Notes under the pieces: model-generated
Database searches by the model: none
What the model was told of the DNA's origin: nothing
What the model saw: only the letters and a program-made list of their open reading frames with translations
In this document: positions 1 to 11,076 of the stretch, one piece after another
Numbering within the stretch: the stretch's first letter is position 1
Layout of the letters: each line of letters starts with the position of its first letter
Position numbers and translations under genes: made by a program
Assembly (NCBI GenBank): GCA_037178975.1
Contig: JASJZH010000001.1
Span: 4,464,001 to 4,528,000, forward strand
Direction of reading: 5' to 3'
Length of the DNA: 64,000 bases
From: Oscheius tipulae
Taxonomy: Eukaryota > Nematoda > Chromadorea > Rhabditida > Rhabditidae

Positions 1-2217
1 TTTGACATCTCCAATCCGCATGAAGGTGGGAAATACTTTTTGGTTGTAGGGAATACATGGGGAAACTAAACTATAAAAGCGCGATGGTATCTGTGGTTGA
101 CTCTATTTGTTTATCTGTTTGTTTCTTTGTTTGTCCATGGCCACGAAACAAAAGCAAAGCAAAAAGAGACTGATAAACAGAGGGACAGAGAGATGGAGAG
201 ACTGCAAGGCAGGGAGACAGAGGGAGACACATACAGAGAGACAGAGACACAGAGGCACAGAATGACCGACAGAATGACGGAGTAAGGGGTAAAAGAAGGG
301 GAGCAAGACAGACTGAGGCATTCTCCTGTTACTAACTACTGTTATACCCTTGAATTTCTTCCAACTACCCCCTCTTTCCCCAACCTGAGGAACAATACTA
401 CAAGTAGTGCCGTCACCAGATGGCAAAGCCGGCTAGTATTGTATGAAAATTTATGTAAAAATATAAATTGGTCCTTGTGTTTCTAAAAGAAGTTTTGTCG
501 CAACACCTTCTTGTCAACTGCCTTCTGGGCCGCAATAACAATACGGGTGAGCCCCAATTTCAAGCAGAGGTGGCATTTTGGGCCTGAAGATAACTAGGAA
601 CATTATGAGATTTCTCGACAGTGTCCAGCCGACTGTTCCCACCTGTACCGTCTTTTCCAGGCTTTTTTGACTAGGCGGGATAGTCAAGACTTGGTTTCTA
701 AAGGAGATTCTCAGACTGAATTTTTTATAACAGGAAACTCCTCTTGTACACCTTCTCGACTCTCAGATTTCCTCTCATTTCTCTCTCTAACTAGCGTCTC
801 ATAGTCTGCTCGTTTTTCACCACGAACCTCAGCTCAACAAGTCTTTTCATACGCTCGTTCTGTTTTTCCTATGCTCTCGATCAAAGCTCATCGTTCAAAC
901 TCTTTAGAATGCAGTCATAATTGACGGAGAGCTCATTCGCAACTACTCTTATCCGAAATTTTCTTCGTCTGACTCACACACGACTTGATGAAACTCTGAA
1001 AATAGTTTCTGCTCGAGAGTAATTAGCTCCTCGTCTATGCAACACACGGTCATCTGCGACTCTGGCATCAAAATTCGAAAGCCTAATCGGGCGGAAAGAC
1101 TCTGGAAAGATTCCCTCTCAATATAAATAGACGAGGTGTCAGTCATTCCCTCTCGATTTCCACCTTTGGGCTCAAATGTCTCTTCACGAGAGAGATGGTC
1201 GTCATGGCATCGGCTGCTCTATATCTCATTCTCTCTCGTGTAAACAAACCCTTCATTACGTAGAATCTTTATAATCCACGGGGAGTCATTTCTAGGCTTC
1301 TCTCCGCCCATTTCTACCTGTGTATCCGACGCCCGGATTCAGTCGACCATATAACTCTCGATTATGGAGCCCATGCTGCGCCCCTTCGTTTTGATTTCTT
1401 TCATTACCGGGTCTCAGATGGCTCTTTTTCCAGGCGCATTTATTACTCTCATCTAGATAGCGAAGGATATTGTTCCTCCCTTCTCTCCTGCGAGGAAAAC
1501 TAGCCTTGACACTCAATTGCCCTGTCCTTTTCCTCCTATTGGCTCTCATATCCACCAAGAACATAGAACAGCTTTTTTTCGAAGCGGATATCTCCCTGTC
1601 TGTTAGTCCAGTTTTCGATTTCACACTACATTTTGCTAATTGTCTGGTGTTCTTTTTCATTTATCCTGTTCAATGGAAAGTCTGACTCTTTCCAGCCTTT
1701 TATTTAATCGTAGTTTTCATACATTAATGCCAGACTGAAATCTACAGTATTGCAGAACATCAAATCGATTAAATAGTTACAACTAGTAACTGAAACGTTA
1801 TGGTCAAGTGATTTATGGGTTTTTGAACGGGTTTCCGTTTAATGGGCCAATTCAGCCTGGCAATAGAATTTAAAGCCGTATAAACTTTGTTCGCTCCAGG
1901 TTCCATTGTCGAATAAATAAGGGGAAAGCGTTTAACACTGTTAAGGTGATATCTCTTCGCACCCAAAATGGGGGAATCTCTTGATCCGGGAACCATTGCC
2001 ACCGGAAATTATTCGTCAGTCTACTCCTGACATTAGTCTCGATCCAATATCTCCTAATGGCTTGTTGCAATCCTCTCGCTCTCCTTCTCGCTCCCTCTGT
2101 CAATTAGTCCAAGTGAATTAAACTGCCTTCTCCTGCCATTTTGATCTGTTTTTCTGCTCCCCCGCCTCTGCTCAGTTATGCATTTCGACTCGAAACATTG
2201 ACTTATTCTTCTCCAGA
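1..2217. other. Gene-free upstream region, low complexity
   Basis: No convincing exon is seen. Positions about 166-283 form a degenerate purine-rich tract built on GAGACA-like units. From about 760 to 1500 the plus strand is strongly pyrimidine-rich, with many CTCTC runs. The stretch leads into the SK channel gene, whose start codon follows a splice acceptor by one base. It may therefore hold that gene's promoter and an outron or 5' UTR intron; this is inference. Confidence 0.5.
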
Positions 2218-5055
2218 ATGGATTTCTTGACCAGTGCCAGCACTGCCACAACACCTGATCCGGAACCGGATCGTCCGAGGAGTATCCTCCGGGCACCTCA
2301 CATTGTAGCCGTCCCGAAGCAGCTCTCCTTCGACATTTGTCCTTCTCCGGCTCCGTCTGCCAAGTCGTCATGTGTCTCCCAGAGCGACTCGTATCACATG
2401 TTCGAACGACCTCGACTAAGAGGATCGAAAAAAAGAAAAGATCCGTCGCGATTCCGACTGGAGAATATGAAACAACGATCGAACTCGGAGAGCATGTTTC
2501 GAAATGTACAGCCGTGGATTGAGGTCCCAATCGGAGGTAGACGAATGTCTATGGCCTATCTACCAAGTCAAACAGCACTCTTGAGGAAGATTCTCGGACC
2601 TCAGGGACTCAGTTGGATAGACAGGGACAGAAAGAGATCTCTTGCAGGTAAAATATTATAAAAAAAAGGTTTTTGACAGTATCGGGGATCGATCACCGGA
2701 TCGTCAGTTTTCTAGTGGCTCACACAGGCACTGAGCCAGAGAAGCATTTCTTGGCCATTTTGGCCATTTTTTGAGTTTCTATGAGTAGAAAGTGTAGTCG
2801 ACAGGGTAGAAATGAGAACTTATTTGAAAATGTCGGCTACAACTTTGCAGAGCATTGCGAAGCTGGAAAATGAAGTCTTCGGGTATAAAAACGGTTCTGT
2901 TGTTTGTTTTGTATACGATGATGTTTCAGAGTCCTCGCGAAAGTCAGTCTCGATTGCCTATTCAAATGACCTCGAAGCTCAGAAGCATGGAGACGACTCA
3001 GAGACGCCACTCATGGCCGAGAAGGAAGACAACAGGTAATTTATTAATTCCTAAAGAAATATAGTTCTTCTCCTCTATCCTATCTGAGCCTTCTTCAGAA
3101 TGGGTATCTACATTGAGAGGTGGGTTCAAAGAGAGGAAGCGAATGACACTGAAAGGACAGATTTGGTTTTTCGGTCAAGGGGCCAACAGAGTGTCGCTTA
3201 GTAATATGCATGCACGATTGAGTAGCCACCTCCCTTCACCCCGACTCCGGATTTCGGATTCCCACACAAATATAAACACTTTCAGTGGTAGTCGACTGAT
3301 CAAGAGGGAACAGCTCCATGTGAGAAAACGACGCACATGTGACAAGGCTCTCCTTTTCGCCATTATTGGAATCAGTAGGTTCTTTCGATTGACCAAGATT
3401 CGTAGTTTTCTAGTTCTGATGATAACAGAGAATGAGCTCTGTTCTGCCAATCTCATCCAGTCCGGATCACATTGGAGTCTCTTCCTCAAAGCTATGATTC
3501 TCGGTTCAACAGCTGTTCTCCTTCTCTTTGCCGGCTACTTTCATGTCATCGAAGTTCAGGTTTGCTCATCTTTTACATACCTTATGTAATAGCTATTTCA
3601 GCTCTTCATGAACGCAAACGCCGCAGACGATTGGAGAGTATCTCTTACGGGACGCAGAGTCGCACAGATCATTCTGGAACTCTTCGTCTGTGCCCTCTGT
3701 CCAGTGCCGCTAGAGTTCGGGAGATGGGGCAAGGAGGATCAAAATGCCAGGGTTTGTTCCCCACTTCTCACAGTTCAGTTCTCTAGAGCTGTGTCTCGGC
3801 TGATCGAAACATGTCTGATGAGAAAATACGGAAACAACTGGCAGACTTGAGCTTCCGGAGCCTTAAAATACAATTCTTTCAGGCCCTGTTCACCCTGAAC
3901 ACGTTCCTCTCCATCATGATGTTTGCCCGACTCTACTGGCTCTGTCGAGTGATGCTCCTCCATTCAAGACTCTTCACAGACGCCAGTAGCCGAAGTATAG
4001 CAGGCTTAAATCGAGTCAACTTCAATGCCCGATTCATCCTAAAAACCTTGATGACACTGTGTCCCGGAACTGTCCTCATGGTCTTCACCAGCTGTCTCTG
4101 GCTGATGACCGGTTGGATTCTGAGACTTTGCGAACGGTTCGTGTTTCTATGGTCTTTTTAAAAGGAAGTTCAGAGACTACATACCCACGACACAGGGTAC
4201 TTCAAACTACTTCAACAGCATCTGGCTCGTCGCCATTACTTTCTTGTCGGTCGGCTATGGAGACATAGTTCCCCAGACCTATTGTGGTCGAACAATGGCT
4301 GTAATGACGGGTATTCTTGGAACCTGTACCTCTTCCATGGTCGTGGCTGTCATTGCCAGGAAACTCGAGCTGACCAGGGCTGAGAAACATGTTCACAACT
4401 TCTGGAGCGACACACAGCTGACCAAACAGGTAAGAGTTGTGGATTCTTTGTTTTTGGTCATTTGGCCTCTTTCACACAGCATAGAAAGATCAGAGGGAGC
4501 TCTTCCTTGACCATTTGTCCATCGTCTTTTCCACGAACAGTTATTCATTCTATATTCAGCTGAAACACTCTGCTGCCAACGTGCTACGAGAGACATGGCT
4601 TATCTACAAGTACAGAAAAAAGGTCGAGAAGCCTGACTACGCAAAGATCCGCCATCATCAACGGAACTTTCTTGTAGCTATTTACGAGTGAGTCTAGAGG
4701 GAAATCAAGACCAAAAGGGAGGTTTTTAGGATGAGAAAGGTGAAAAGAGACCAGCGTAAACTGGCGGAGAACCTAGTCTCTCTGGGAGATATTGCCAAGA
4801 CAAGTTCAAACACTTACGAACTGATTCATGACGTCCATTCGACGCAGGAAGGACTCTCTCTGAGAATCACGGCCATCGAACATCAACTCGGAGATATTTC
4901 GAGGTTTTTGATTGGCAGAATTTAACATAATAAGTTGCAGAGAAATTGGCAATTTGGCTGATCTGATTCGGAGCAGACGACAGAGTCAAAACAGTGATGC
5001 AGACACCTCGCCCGTAATGCGGCATCGAAGAAAACACGCGGAGCTTTTGGAGTGA
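2218..5055 (+). CDS. Small-conductance calcium-activated potassium channel (SK/KCNN family)
   Basis: Eleven exons: 2218-2647, 2930-3035, 3099-3200, 3286-3374, 3414-3559, 3602-3751, 3883-4136, 4174-4429, 4560-4687, 4730-4903, 4941-5055; phases agree and give 649 aa. After a long Ser/Pro-rich N-terminus (about 240 aa) come six membrane segments. The pore signature is SVGYGD, where vertebrate SK has SIGYGD. The segment ending [19 protein letters not shown] and the block [16 protein letters not shown] are characteristic of SK channels. The calmodulin-binding region follows S6 ([13 protein letters not shown]), then a coiled coil. The channel opens on Ca2+/calmodulin binding and conducts K+ across the plasma membrane. 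A tctccag acceptor stands one base before the ATG. The gene is convergent with DXO. Confidence 0.93.
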
Positions 5056-5177
5056 AACAGATAGTGGGAGCTGCTTTTCGACGGGTTTTTCTATAGTGTT
5101 ATTGGTCCTTTCCTTTTTCCCCACAACAGGGCTACTTTTGTGATACTCACGGTGATCAATTCTATACATTTCGCACT

Positions 5178-5191
5178 AATAAAGATTTATT
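5178..5191. terminator. Overlapping bidirectional poly(A) signals
   Basis: AATAAA on the plus strand at 5178-5183 serves the SK gene, and AATAAA on the minus strand at 5186-5191 lies two bases beyond the DXO stop codon (5194-5196). The two signals are only two bases apart. Confidence 0.65.
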
Positions 5192-5193
5192 AC

Positions 5194-6444
5194 CTAGGCT
5201 AATTCGCCTATGCCAAAATGAATCTTAAATTCGTCACTGAGAAAATCTGGCGTTGTGGAAGGGACGACGTCGATTCGGACCTCGCTGCCTTCGTAGACAA
5301 CCCGACAGCGCATTCCGTCTTTTTTGAGAAGATCACGAACAGCGCCAAGAACGGTTCCGAGGAATATCATACAGGTGGCTCCATCCCATTGTCCCCGACG
5401 TGGAAGCGATTCAACGTTGATTACATCTACCTGTGTAGGGAGGATAGTAAATAGAGTAACTTTTTTTGTTTCTAACCTTGAAGACGATTCCGTTGTCGTC
5501 TCGAAATCCCACAATGATATCTTCAATTCCGACGAGATATGACTGCAGCCACCATTTGAGACTCTTCTGTCGCCAAAAGCCGCCTTCGAGAGCATGTCTT
5601 TGCGTTTTCATTTCCACTATTTCTGCATCTAAAAAAAAGATATTGGGGTCAAAATAACAAAAGACAAACTTGAATTGATGGCATCGATTTCGGCTCCGTA
5701 GACAAGCTTGATCCTTGGCCCATGCCTTGGCTGGAGCCTGGTTGTAGAAACAACAGCGAATTCTTCTTTCGTGTTGACGATTCCGGACGTGCTCGGTTCT
5801 TTTCCAATATCGTCCGTTGTGATGTATTTCTCGAACTTGTGGCCCCAATAAGTCATCAATTTGTCACGATCCGTTCTTGTAGCCTCTCTATTAAACTGCA
5901 TGTACTAGACGTATGGAGCTCACTAACCTTTGAATTTTCTGTGGCGACCATTCTTCGCACAAGAAGATAACGCCTTTCTGTCTGACAGCCTCAAAAACCC
6001 AATGATCTCGCGTGTTGAATGGCGTACATGAGATTACGGTTAGAAGCCCTCGCCAGGACACAAAATCCGTCTCATGAAGAACCTCAAACCTGTACTTTTT
6101 GAGCGAAAAAAATGTAGACTGTTTACCTTTTTCAAGTTTTGACCGTCCGGAGCCATTTGCATGATCCACTTTAGAAGCATGTCCAGTTTTTCTCCGCCTT
6201 CCTAAATCAACTTATATGCGTGCAAATAATAACTAACCTTTTCGTTAAATGTGTCGAATCCCTTGTTTAGATCGAAGTTGACGTCTCCTATTGCTTTTTC
6301 GTAGAAGTACTTGGCATCCGAACGACCCAACTTCATTTTTCGTTCAGTATCGACGGTGTACTCTCCGACGGCTTTTGGACGTGCAAAGTGTGGGAAGCTT
6401 CCACGATATTGACTATGATCTACTGCCAGACCAACAGAGCCCAT
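5194..6444 (-). CDS. DXO/Dom3Z decapping and exoribonuclease
   Basis: Six exons on the minus strand: 6238-6444, 6127-6201, 5938-6094 (donor at 5928 in the chosen model, so 5928-6094), 5670-5887, 5477-5628, 5194-5430; 351 aa. Family hallmarks in order: ARPKAVGEYTVD near the N-terminus, FVSWRGLLTVISCTPF, the metal-binding GAEID and IVEMKT blocks, then KWWLQSYLVG and the C-terminal core. DXO removes incompletely capped and NAD-type 5' ends and degrades the RNA 5'-3'; the two acidic blocks bind the catalytic metals. Length matches the family (human about 396 aa). The third intron uses an AG only about 40 nt after its donor. Divergent from NDUFS3 across a 478-bp spacer. Confidence 0.92.
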
Positions 6445-6922
6445 GCTGATACTTCGAGGTTAAGAATCGAGACTTCCCCAAATAGGCAGCTTTTTGAAAC
6501 TCCGCGCACAAATTGGGCGGAAAAGTAAATAGATCAAAAGTGCTTGAAATATTTTTGGTCCGATTATTTTATTTTCTTCTCCCTTTAAGATTGTCCTTTG
6601 ATATCGAACTCGGTAGAATGATAGAGCAAAACGATAGACAAAAAAAGCAGTTTGAAAAGATAGGCGCGCTGTTTACAGAAGGATGCTGCAGTATTCGTTG
6701 GAGTTCTTACCTCTATTTTTCACCAGTTTGTGTTTCTTTTGTAATTTGTTGCCCAACAATCATTACTTTATTCGTAGAAACCTGATGCATAGTCGTGGTT
6801 ATTTAAAAATGCATTATATCCCATCCGTGGTGGTCAAAACCAGTTCTCTTCATTGTTTCTTTTTCCAGCCAATTTTTTTGCATCCTAATTCCTCCACTTT
6901 ACTTTTTTTTTTCTTTGTAGGT

Positions 6923-7883
6923 ATGCTGCCAGTAGCCGTACGAGCTCTTGCTCGTATCGTCCAGCGGAATTCCGTGGCTGTCATCTCGACCACACCCGTC
7001 GAGTTCCAGCAACAGACTCCCTCAACAGACAAGCCGAAAAAGCGTTCGTTTTCCTTGATTGCTCCTGGGATATCCTGTTTCAGCGACCATCTGGAAAATT
7101 GATGAACAAAAAAGAGAGCGTTTGGCTAATTTTGGTAGATACGCCGCCGAATGTCTTCCGAAGTTTGTACAACAAGTCCAGGTAAACGTATACCTTTTTC
7201 TCAATTAAAATCGTTTCAGTTTGCTGCCGGTGATGAGTTGGAGCTTCTCATTCATCCAACAGGCGTGATCCCCGTTCTTACCTTCCTGAAAGGCAATCAT
7301 TCTGCCCAGTTCACCAACCTTACCTTCATCTGCGGAGTCGATGTTCCCTCCAGAAAGAACCGCTTCGAGGTGATTCCTTCTTTTGCCCAAATGACAACAA
7401 TATTTAGGTTGTCTACTCACTTTATTCAGTTCGTTTCAATGCTCGAGTCCGTGTCCGCACCTACACTGACGAAATTGCTGCCCTGGAATCGGCCGTTCCA
7501 GTCTTCCGAGGAGCTGACTGGTACGAACGCGAAGTCTACGACATGTACGGAGTCTGGTTCAACAATCATCCCGATATGCGCCGTATTTTGACCGACTACG
7601 GCTTCGAGGGACATCCGTTCAGAAAGGACTATCCTCTCAGCGGATATAATGAGGTTTCTGCTTGCTAATTGGTATCGTAACGAGCTGTTTCAGGTCCGAT
7701 ACGATCCCGAGCTGAAACGCGTCGTTTACGAGCCTTCAGAGCTCGCCCAGGAATTCCGCAGATTTGATCTGAAGTGGGCTATTTCCAATTGTATTTCAAT
7801 GACATAATTTTAGCACTCCCTGGGAGACATTCGACAAATTCCGAAACGCCTCCATCACCAGCGGCTACGAAAAGATTCAATAA
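6923..7883 (+). CDS. NADH dehydrogenase (complex I) 30 kDa subunit NDUFS3
   Basis: Six exons: 6923-7043, 7084-7181, 7220-7369, 7408-7653, 7694-7773, 7814-7883; 254 aa. The first about 30 residues form an Arg/Ser-containing presequence suited to mitochondrial import. Core family sequence includes [15 protein letters not shown], the NADH-Q oxidoreductase signature [12 protein letters not shown] and [15 protein letters not shown]. The protein sits in the peripheral arm of complex I near the quinone site. The splice acceptor tttgtag is two bases before the ATG. Introns are 38-40 nt. It is convergent with MEAK7, with 139 bp between stop codons, and an ATTAAA poly(A) signal lies at 7920-7925. Confidence 0.96.
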
Positions 7884-7919
7884 TTCTAGATGTAAGATCT
7901 GTGTGTAGTTTGTTTTTGT

Positions 7920-7925
7920 ATTAAA
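7920..7925 (+). terminator. Poly(A) signal of NDUFS3
   Basis: ATTAAA begins 37 bases after the NDUFS3 stop codon and is the nearest poly(A)-like hexamer downstream. Confidence 0.45.
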
Positions 7926-8022
7926 AAACTATGAGATCCAAAATAATCACAATCTATTCACGGGGGTGGAAATGTACAGTCTGTTAACAATATGAAATTC
8001 TACTTCTAAATGTTACAAGGGT

Positions 8023-9493
8023 TCACTGTTGCCATTGATCCTCGTCGTCGAGAATCGGGGCCGGATCGCGATAAGCTTCGGAATGCATCGTTCTGCCGGC
8101 CATCTCGAGAAGAGCCTTCGCCCCTGGGTCCTGAAAAGAAGCAGACTTCAATTACGGTAGAAACTAAGGCTAACTACTTTGTCAATAATGGATTTTGGTG
8201 AGCGAACCCGCTCTCCTTCCTCGATTGTCAGCTGACGCTTGCGTCCGACTCTCCAGACTTCCATATCCCTTAATTTTTGATGAACTTCAAAAAATTATGA
8301 AGTTACTTGATTGCGAAGGTATCGTCTCCAGCAAGACAGCATTTGTCGAAGGAAGAAATGTTCCGGACTGAGATCCCTTTCCCATATTCTTCGTGTATGA
8401 AGAACGGCCAGACGTCTGCACTTCCGCCAATTCCAAGACCATTGGGAAGAGTCTCCTGTTGACAGTTAAGATAGGCGTAGTTGTCGGACTTTCCGGTGGC
8501 GAAGAAGACATTCATCTCGGGAGTCAGTTTGAACAGGAAGCTGGTCGCGTCCCCACGGTAGTGCGGGCCGCTCAGAAAGCCTGAACCGAAAGAAATTAAT
8601 GCTTCTTGCAAGAAAACGAACCATCTGAAGCGAAACATCCAAATACACAATTGGCGGTCGATCGAATCACTATCAGACAGGGACCTTCTCCACTGATTCT
8701 TTTGTGCAGCTGTGAGAAACTCGAGCCGTGCTGAGTACTTTAAAATTGGTGTAAACTATCCAAAACAAAAAAAAACCTGGAAAAAAGAAGGCTCCACATT
8801 CGACGCCGTTCCATGGGAAGGTGCGAATTGATGAGAGCCAGTGAACAGGCCGAGGTGAGGATTTCCGAGTCTCCGGCCAGACGAGGCAATAAATCATCAC
8901 GATTTCCGTTCCAGAGCGATGAATATGCCGAGCGGATGATGGCCGTTGCTAGAGGACTGAGACAGGCTTGTAAACAAAAAGAGAGGAACAGAATTACGTC
9001 GAGATCAAGTAGTTGGGTAGGCGGCTGTCGTCACTGGGTGCATCTTTGTACAGAAAATGGAGAAGGAGGTCGCCGTTTGATGACTTGTGCGTCTCGGCGA
9101 AATATTCCACGATAGTGGCTAGCATCTGCAACTTTTCAGATATACAAACAATAAGCTTTCCAACCTTTTTCGTATTTCCATGAATCTTCAAAAGGACAGT
9201 GGCAGCATCATCAGCATCTCCGCCCAGTTTATTAGCAGCTTCGAGAAAGACGGTCTGTTTTAAAACACCCTTCTCGGCGAGAGCATCGAATAACATGCCG
9301 GCTAGACCTCCGAGTCGACTTTGCCATGTCTGAAAGTTTCTGCAGAGTTCAGCAAACGAGAGAAACCCACCACAAAAACATCTTTCTTCATCTCGCCAGC
9401 TTTTCCAAAATGCATCTTGATTTCTTCGACCTGCTTAAGGTCCAGGTTGGGATAGGAGGCCGAGTTGCTCATCTTTGAGTCGCCGTGACCCAT
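8023..9493 (-). CDS. TLDc-domain protein MEAK7/EAK-7
   Basis: Eight exons on the minus strand: 9371-9493, 9165-9329, 8998-9125, 8777-8956, 8622-8737, 8307-8580, 8178-8268, 8023-8130; 394 aa. Gly2 in MGHGDSK fits N-myristoylation, as in human MEAK7 and worm EAK-7. The C-terminal half is a TLDc domain, with GPHYRGDATSFLFKL, TLPNGLGIGG and KDMEVWRVG, followed by the family tail SIIDKDPGAKALLEMAG. MEAK7 acts in mTOR signalling at lysosomes, and EAK-7 acts in DAF-16/FoxO regulation; which role applies here is inferred. HSBP1 lies 178 bp upstream on the same strand, so the two may be co-transcribed. The acceptor ggccag is two bases before the ATG. Confidence 0.9.
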
Positions 9494-9671
9494 TTCTGGC
9501 CTTTTGAACTGTTATAAATCGATTCTCATAGCTACTAGACATAATCGTCCGCAAAACGGATTAAAGTGAGTTGAAAAACAGTATGTAAATTGGAAAAATT
9601 GTATTACATAATATGGTACAGGCACGTTGTTGAAACTTTACAATGAGAAAGCTGCTAGATTCTATTGCGCT

Positions 9672-10060
9672 TTAGTTGTTGGAATCCTGGCCTTGGTTCT
9701 GCTGCATTAAATCTGTGATATTCTTCTCCAAGTCGTCAATCCGCTTGGTCATATCGTCGATCCGGCGAATAATCTGGTCACTCATGTGCTGGAAGCGGTC
9801 TTGGGTCTGCTGGAGAACTCCTTGAATCTGAAACCAGCTGGATGACTTGGGTTCAGAAAACAACCATTTAGAAATGAGATTGGGTCATGAAAGTCATCGT
9901 GTTTGTGCTTTCTGTTCCAATATCTTTCCAAAACTTGGACGTTGTCGAAGAGTTTTTTTTTCATATAAAAAGTAAGTGAACTGACCAGAGAAGTGAGTTC
10001 ATTGACGTTCCCGTCGTTAGCGATGAGGTTGGCTGTCGTGTCTCCGTCGTTCGAAGTCAT
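9672..10060 (-). CDS. Heat shock factor-binding protein 1 (HSBP1)
   Basis: Two exons, 9986-10060 and 9672-9827, encode 76 aa, the same length as human HSBP1. The heptad-repeat core ([20 protein letters not shown], then [10 protein letters not shown]) is almost invariant in the family and forms a trimeric coiled coil. HSBP1 binds the trimerisation domain of HSF1 and dampens the heat-shock response, and is also linked to WASH complex assembly. The acceptor aatttcag lies five bases before the ATG. It is upstream of MEAK7 in the same orientation with a 178-bp gap. Confidence 0.96.
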
Positions 10061-10339
10061 CGATTCTGAAATTATATCATGTTTTTGACATTGGAGAAGA
10101 AGGAAAATGCACGTAAACAAGAACCTAAATAAAGGAGAGCAGCCATTTGAAGAAAATCAATGGGCCGGTGTCTCACAACAGGCCAGCCCCAATTTTCGCG
10201 CGTCACCCAGCCACCTTTTGAAATCCACTTGTTCAGCAATTTTGTTATTTGATATTTTGAACATAGCCAAATTTACGGGTAACGCTCGCGTAATTGGAAG
10301 GATAATCCTGTCTCCAAGGAATTTTCGATGTTTTGGTAA

Positions 10340-11017
10340 TAGTTCGGCAGGCAGCTCGTCTCGTTTGAATTTTTGGCGCGCTTTTAAGAATTCGCCCAAA
10401 ATCGGATTTTCTGACGTAATTCACTTATTTTGAGAAACAAGCAAGTTAGGCTACGCCCCTTCGGGGCTTAATAATAATCTAATTCTTCCAAAACTGCTGC
10501 ATTTCCACTTCCTTCTGTCCAACTGTCGTGACCCTTTCCTCCCACTTCGATCTGTTCACATTCCCTCTACTGGAGGTACTGTGACAGGAATAACGTCCTC
10601 CCAACGAAGCTATCTTCTAAACTGACTCGACTTGACTTGCCAACAATTAGTGTGCGCACAAAATAGTGCACACTAATTGGCAATATTGGCTTCAGACAGA
10701 CAGACAGAGACGCGAGGACATTTTAAACTAGATTCTAACTATTTTTTTTTTAATTCAGCGCGCAAAAGAACTTCTTGTAAAACGAGAAATAGCAGATAAT
10801 TGCAGAGATATTGGAAAATTCTTATGTTGGAACAACAACGGTAAAGCTCCCTGATTTCAGTATCAACTTCCCATTCTATAGGTTCTTTTACAAGCTGAAT
10901 CCAATAAACATAGTTGGAATGTCTGAAAATTAGTGAACTACGTCAGAAAACGCGGTTTTGGGCGAATTCGTAAAAGCGCGCCAAAAACTCAAACGAAATG
11001 AACCGTCTGCCGAACTA
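10340..11017. mobile_element. Inverted-repeat element (MITE-like), about 680 bp
   Basis: The arm at 10340-10424 reappears inverted at 10933-11017 with roughly 80-85% identity by eye. Shared blocks include agttcggcag, tttttggcgcgctttta, gaattcgcccaaaa and ttctgacgta. The interior has no coding potential and carries a perfect 12-bp hairpin at 10644-10655/10668-10679. It fills the spacer between HSBP1 and the dynein gene. This fits a non-autonomous DNA transposon; target-site duplications were not identified. Confidence 0.6.
10644..10679. repeat. Perfect 12-bp hairpin inside the inverted-repeat element
   Basis: caattagtgtgc at 10644-10655 pairs with gcacactaattg at 10668-10679 around a 12-nt loop. 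Confidence 0.7.
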
Positions 11018-11076
11018 TAACCCGTTTTTTTAATAACCTTTTATTGTCTCTCTCGAGTTTAAGGGTTGTTTTCAGA

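Noticed and set aside
2812-2929. Extension of SK exon 2 upstream in the open frame
   Set aside because: A good acceptor at 2927-2929 joins exon 1 in phase; the upstream part contains the dispersed repeat motif.
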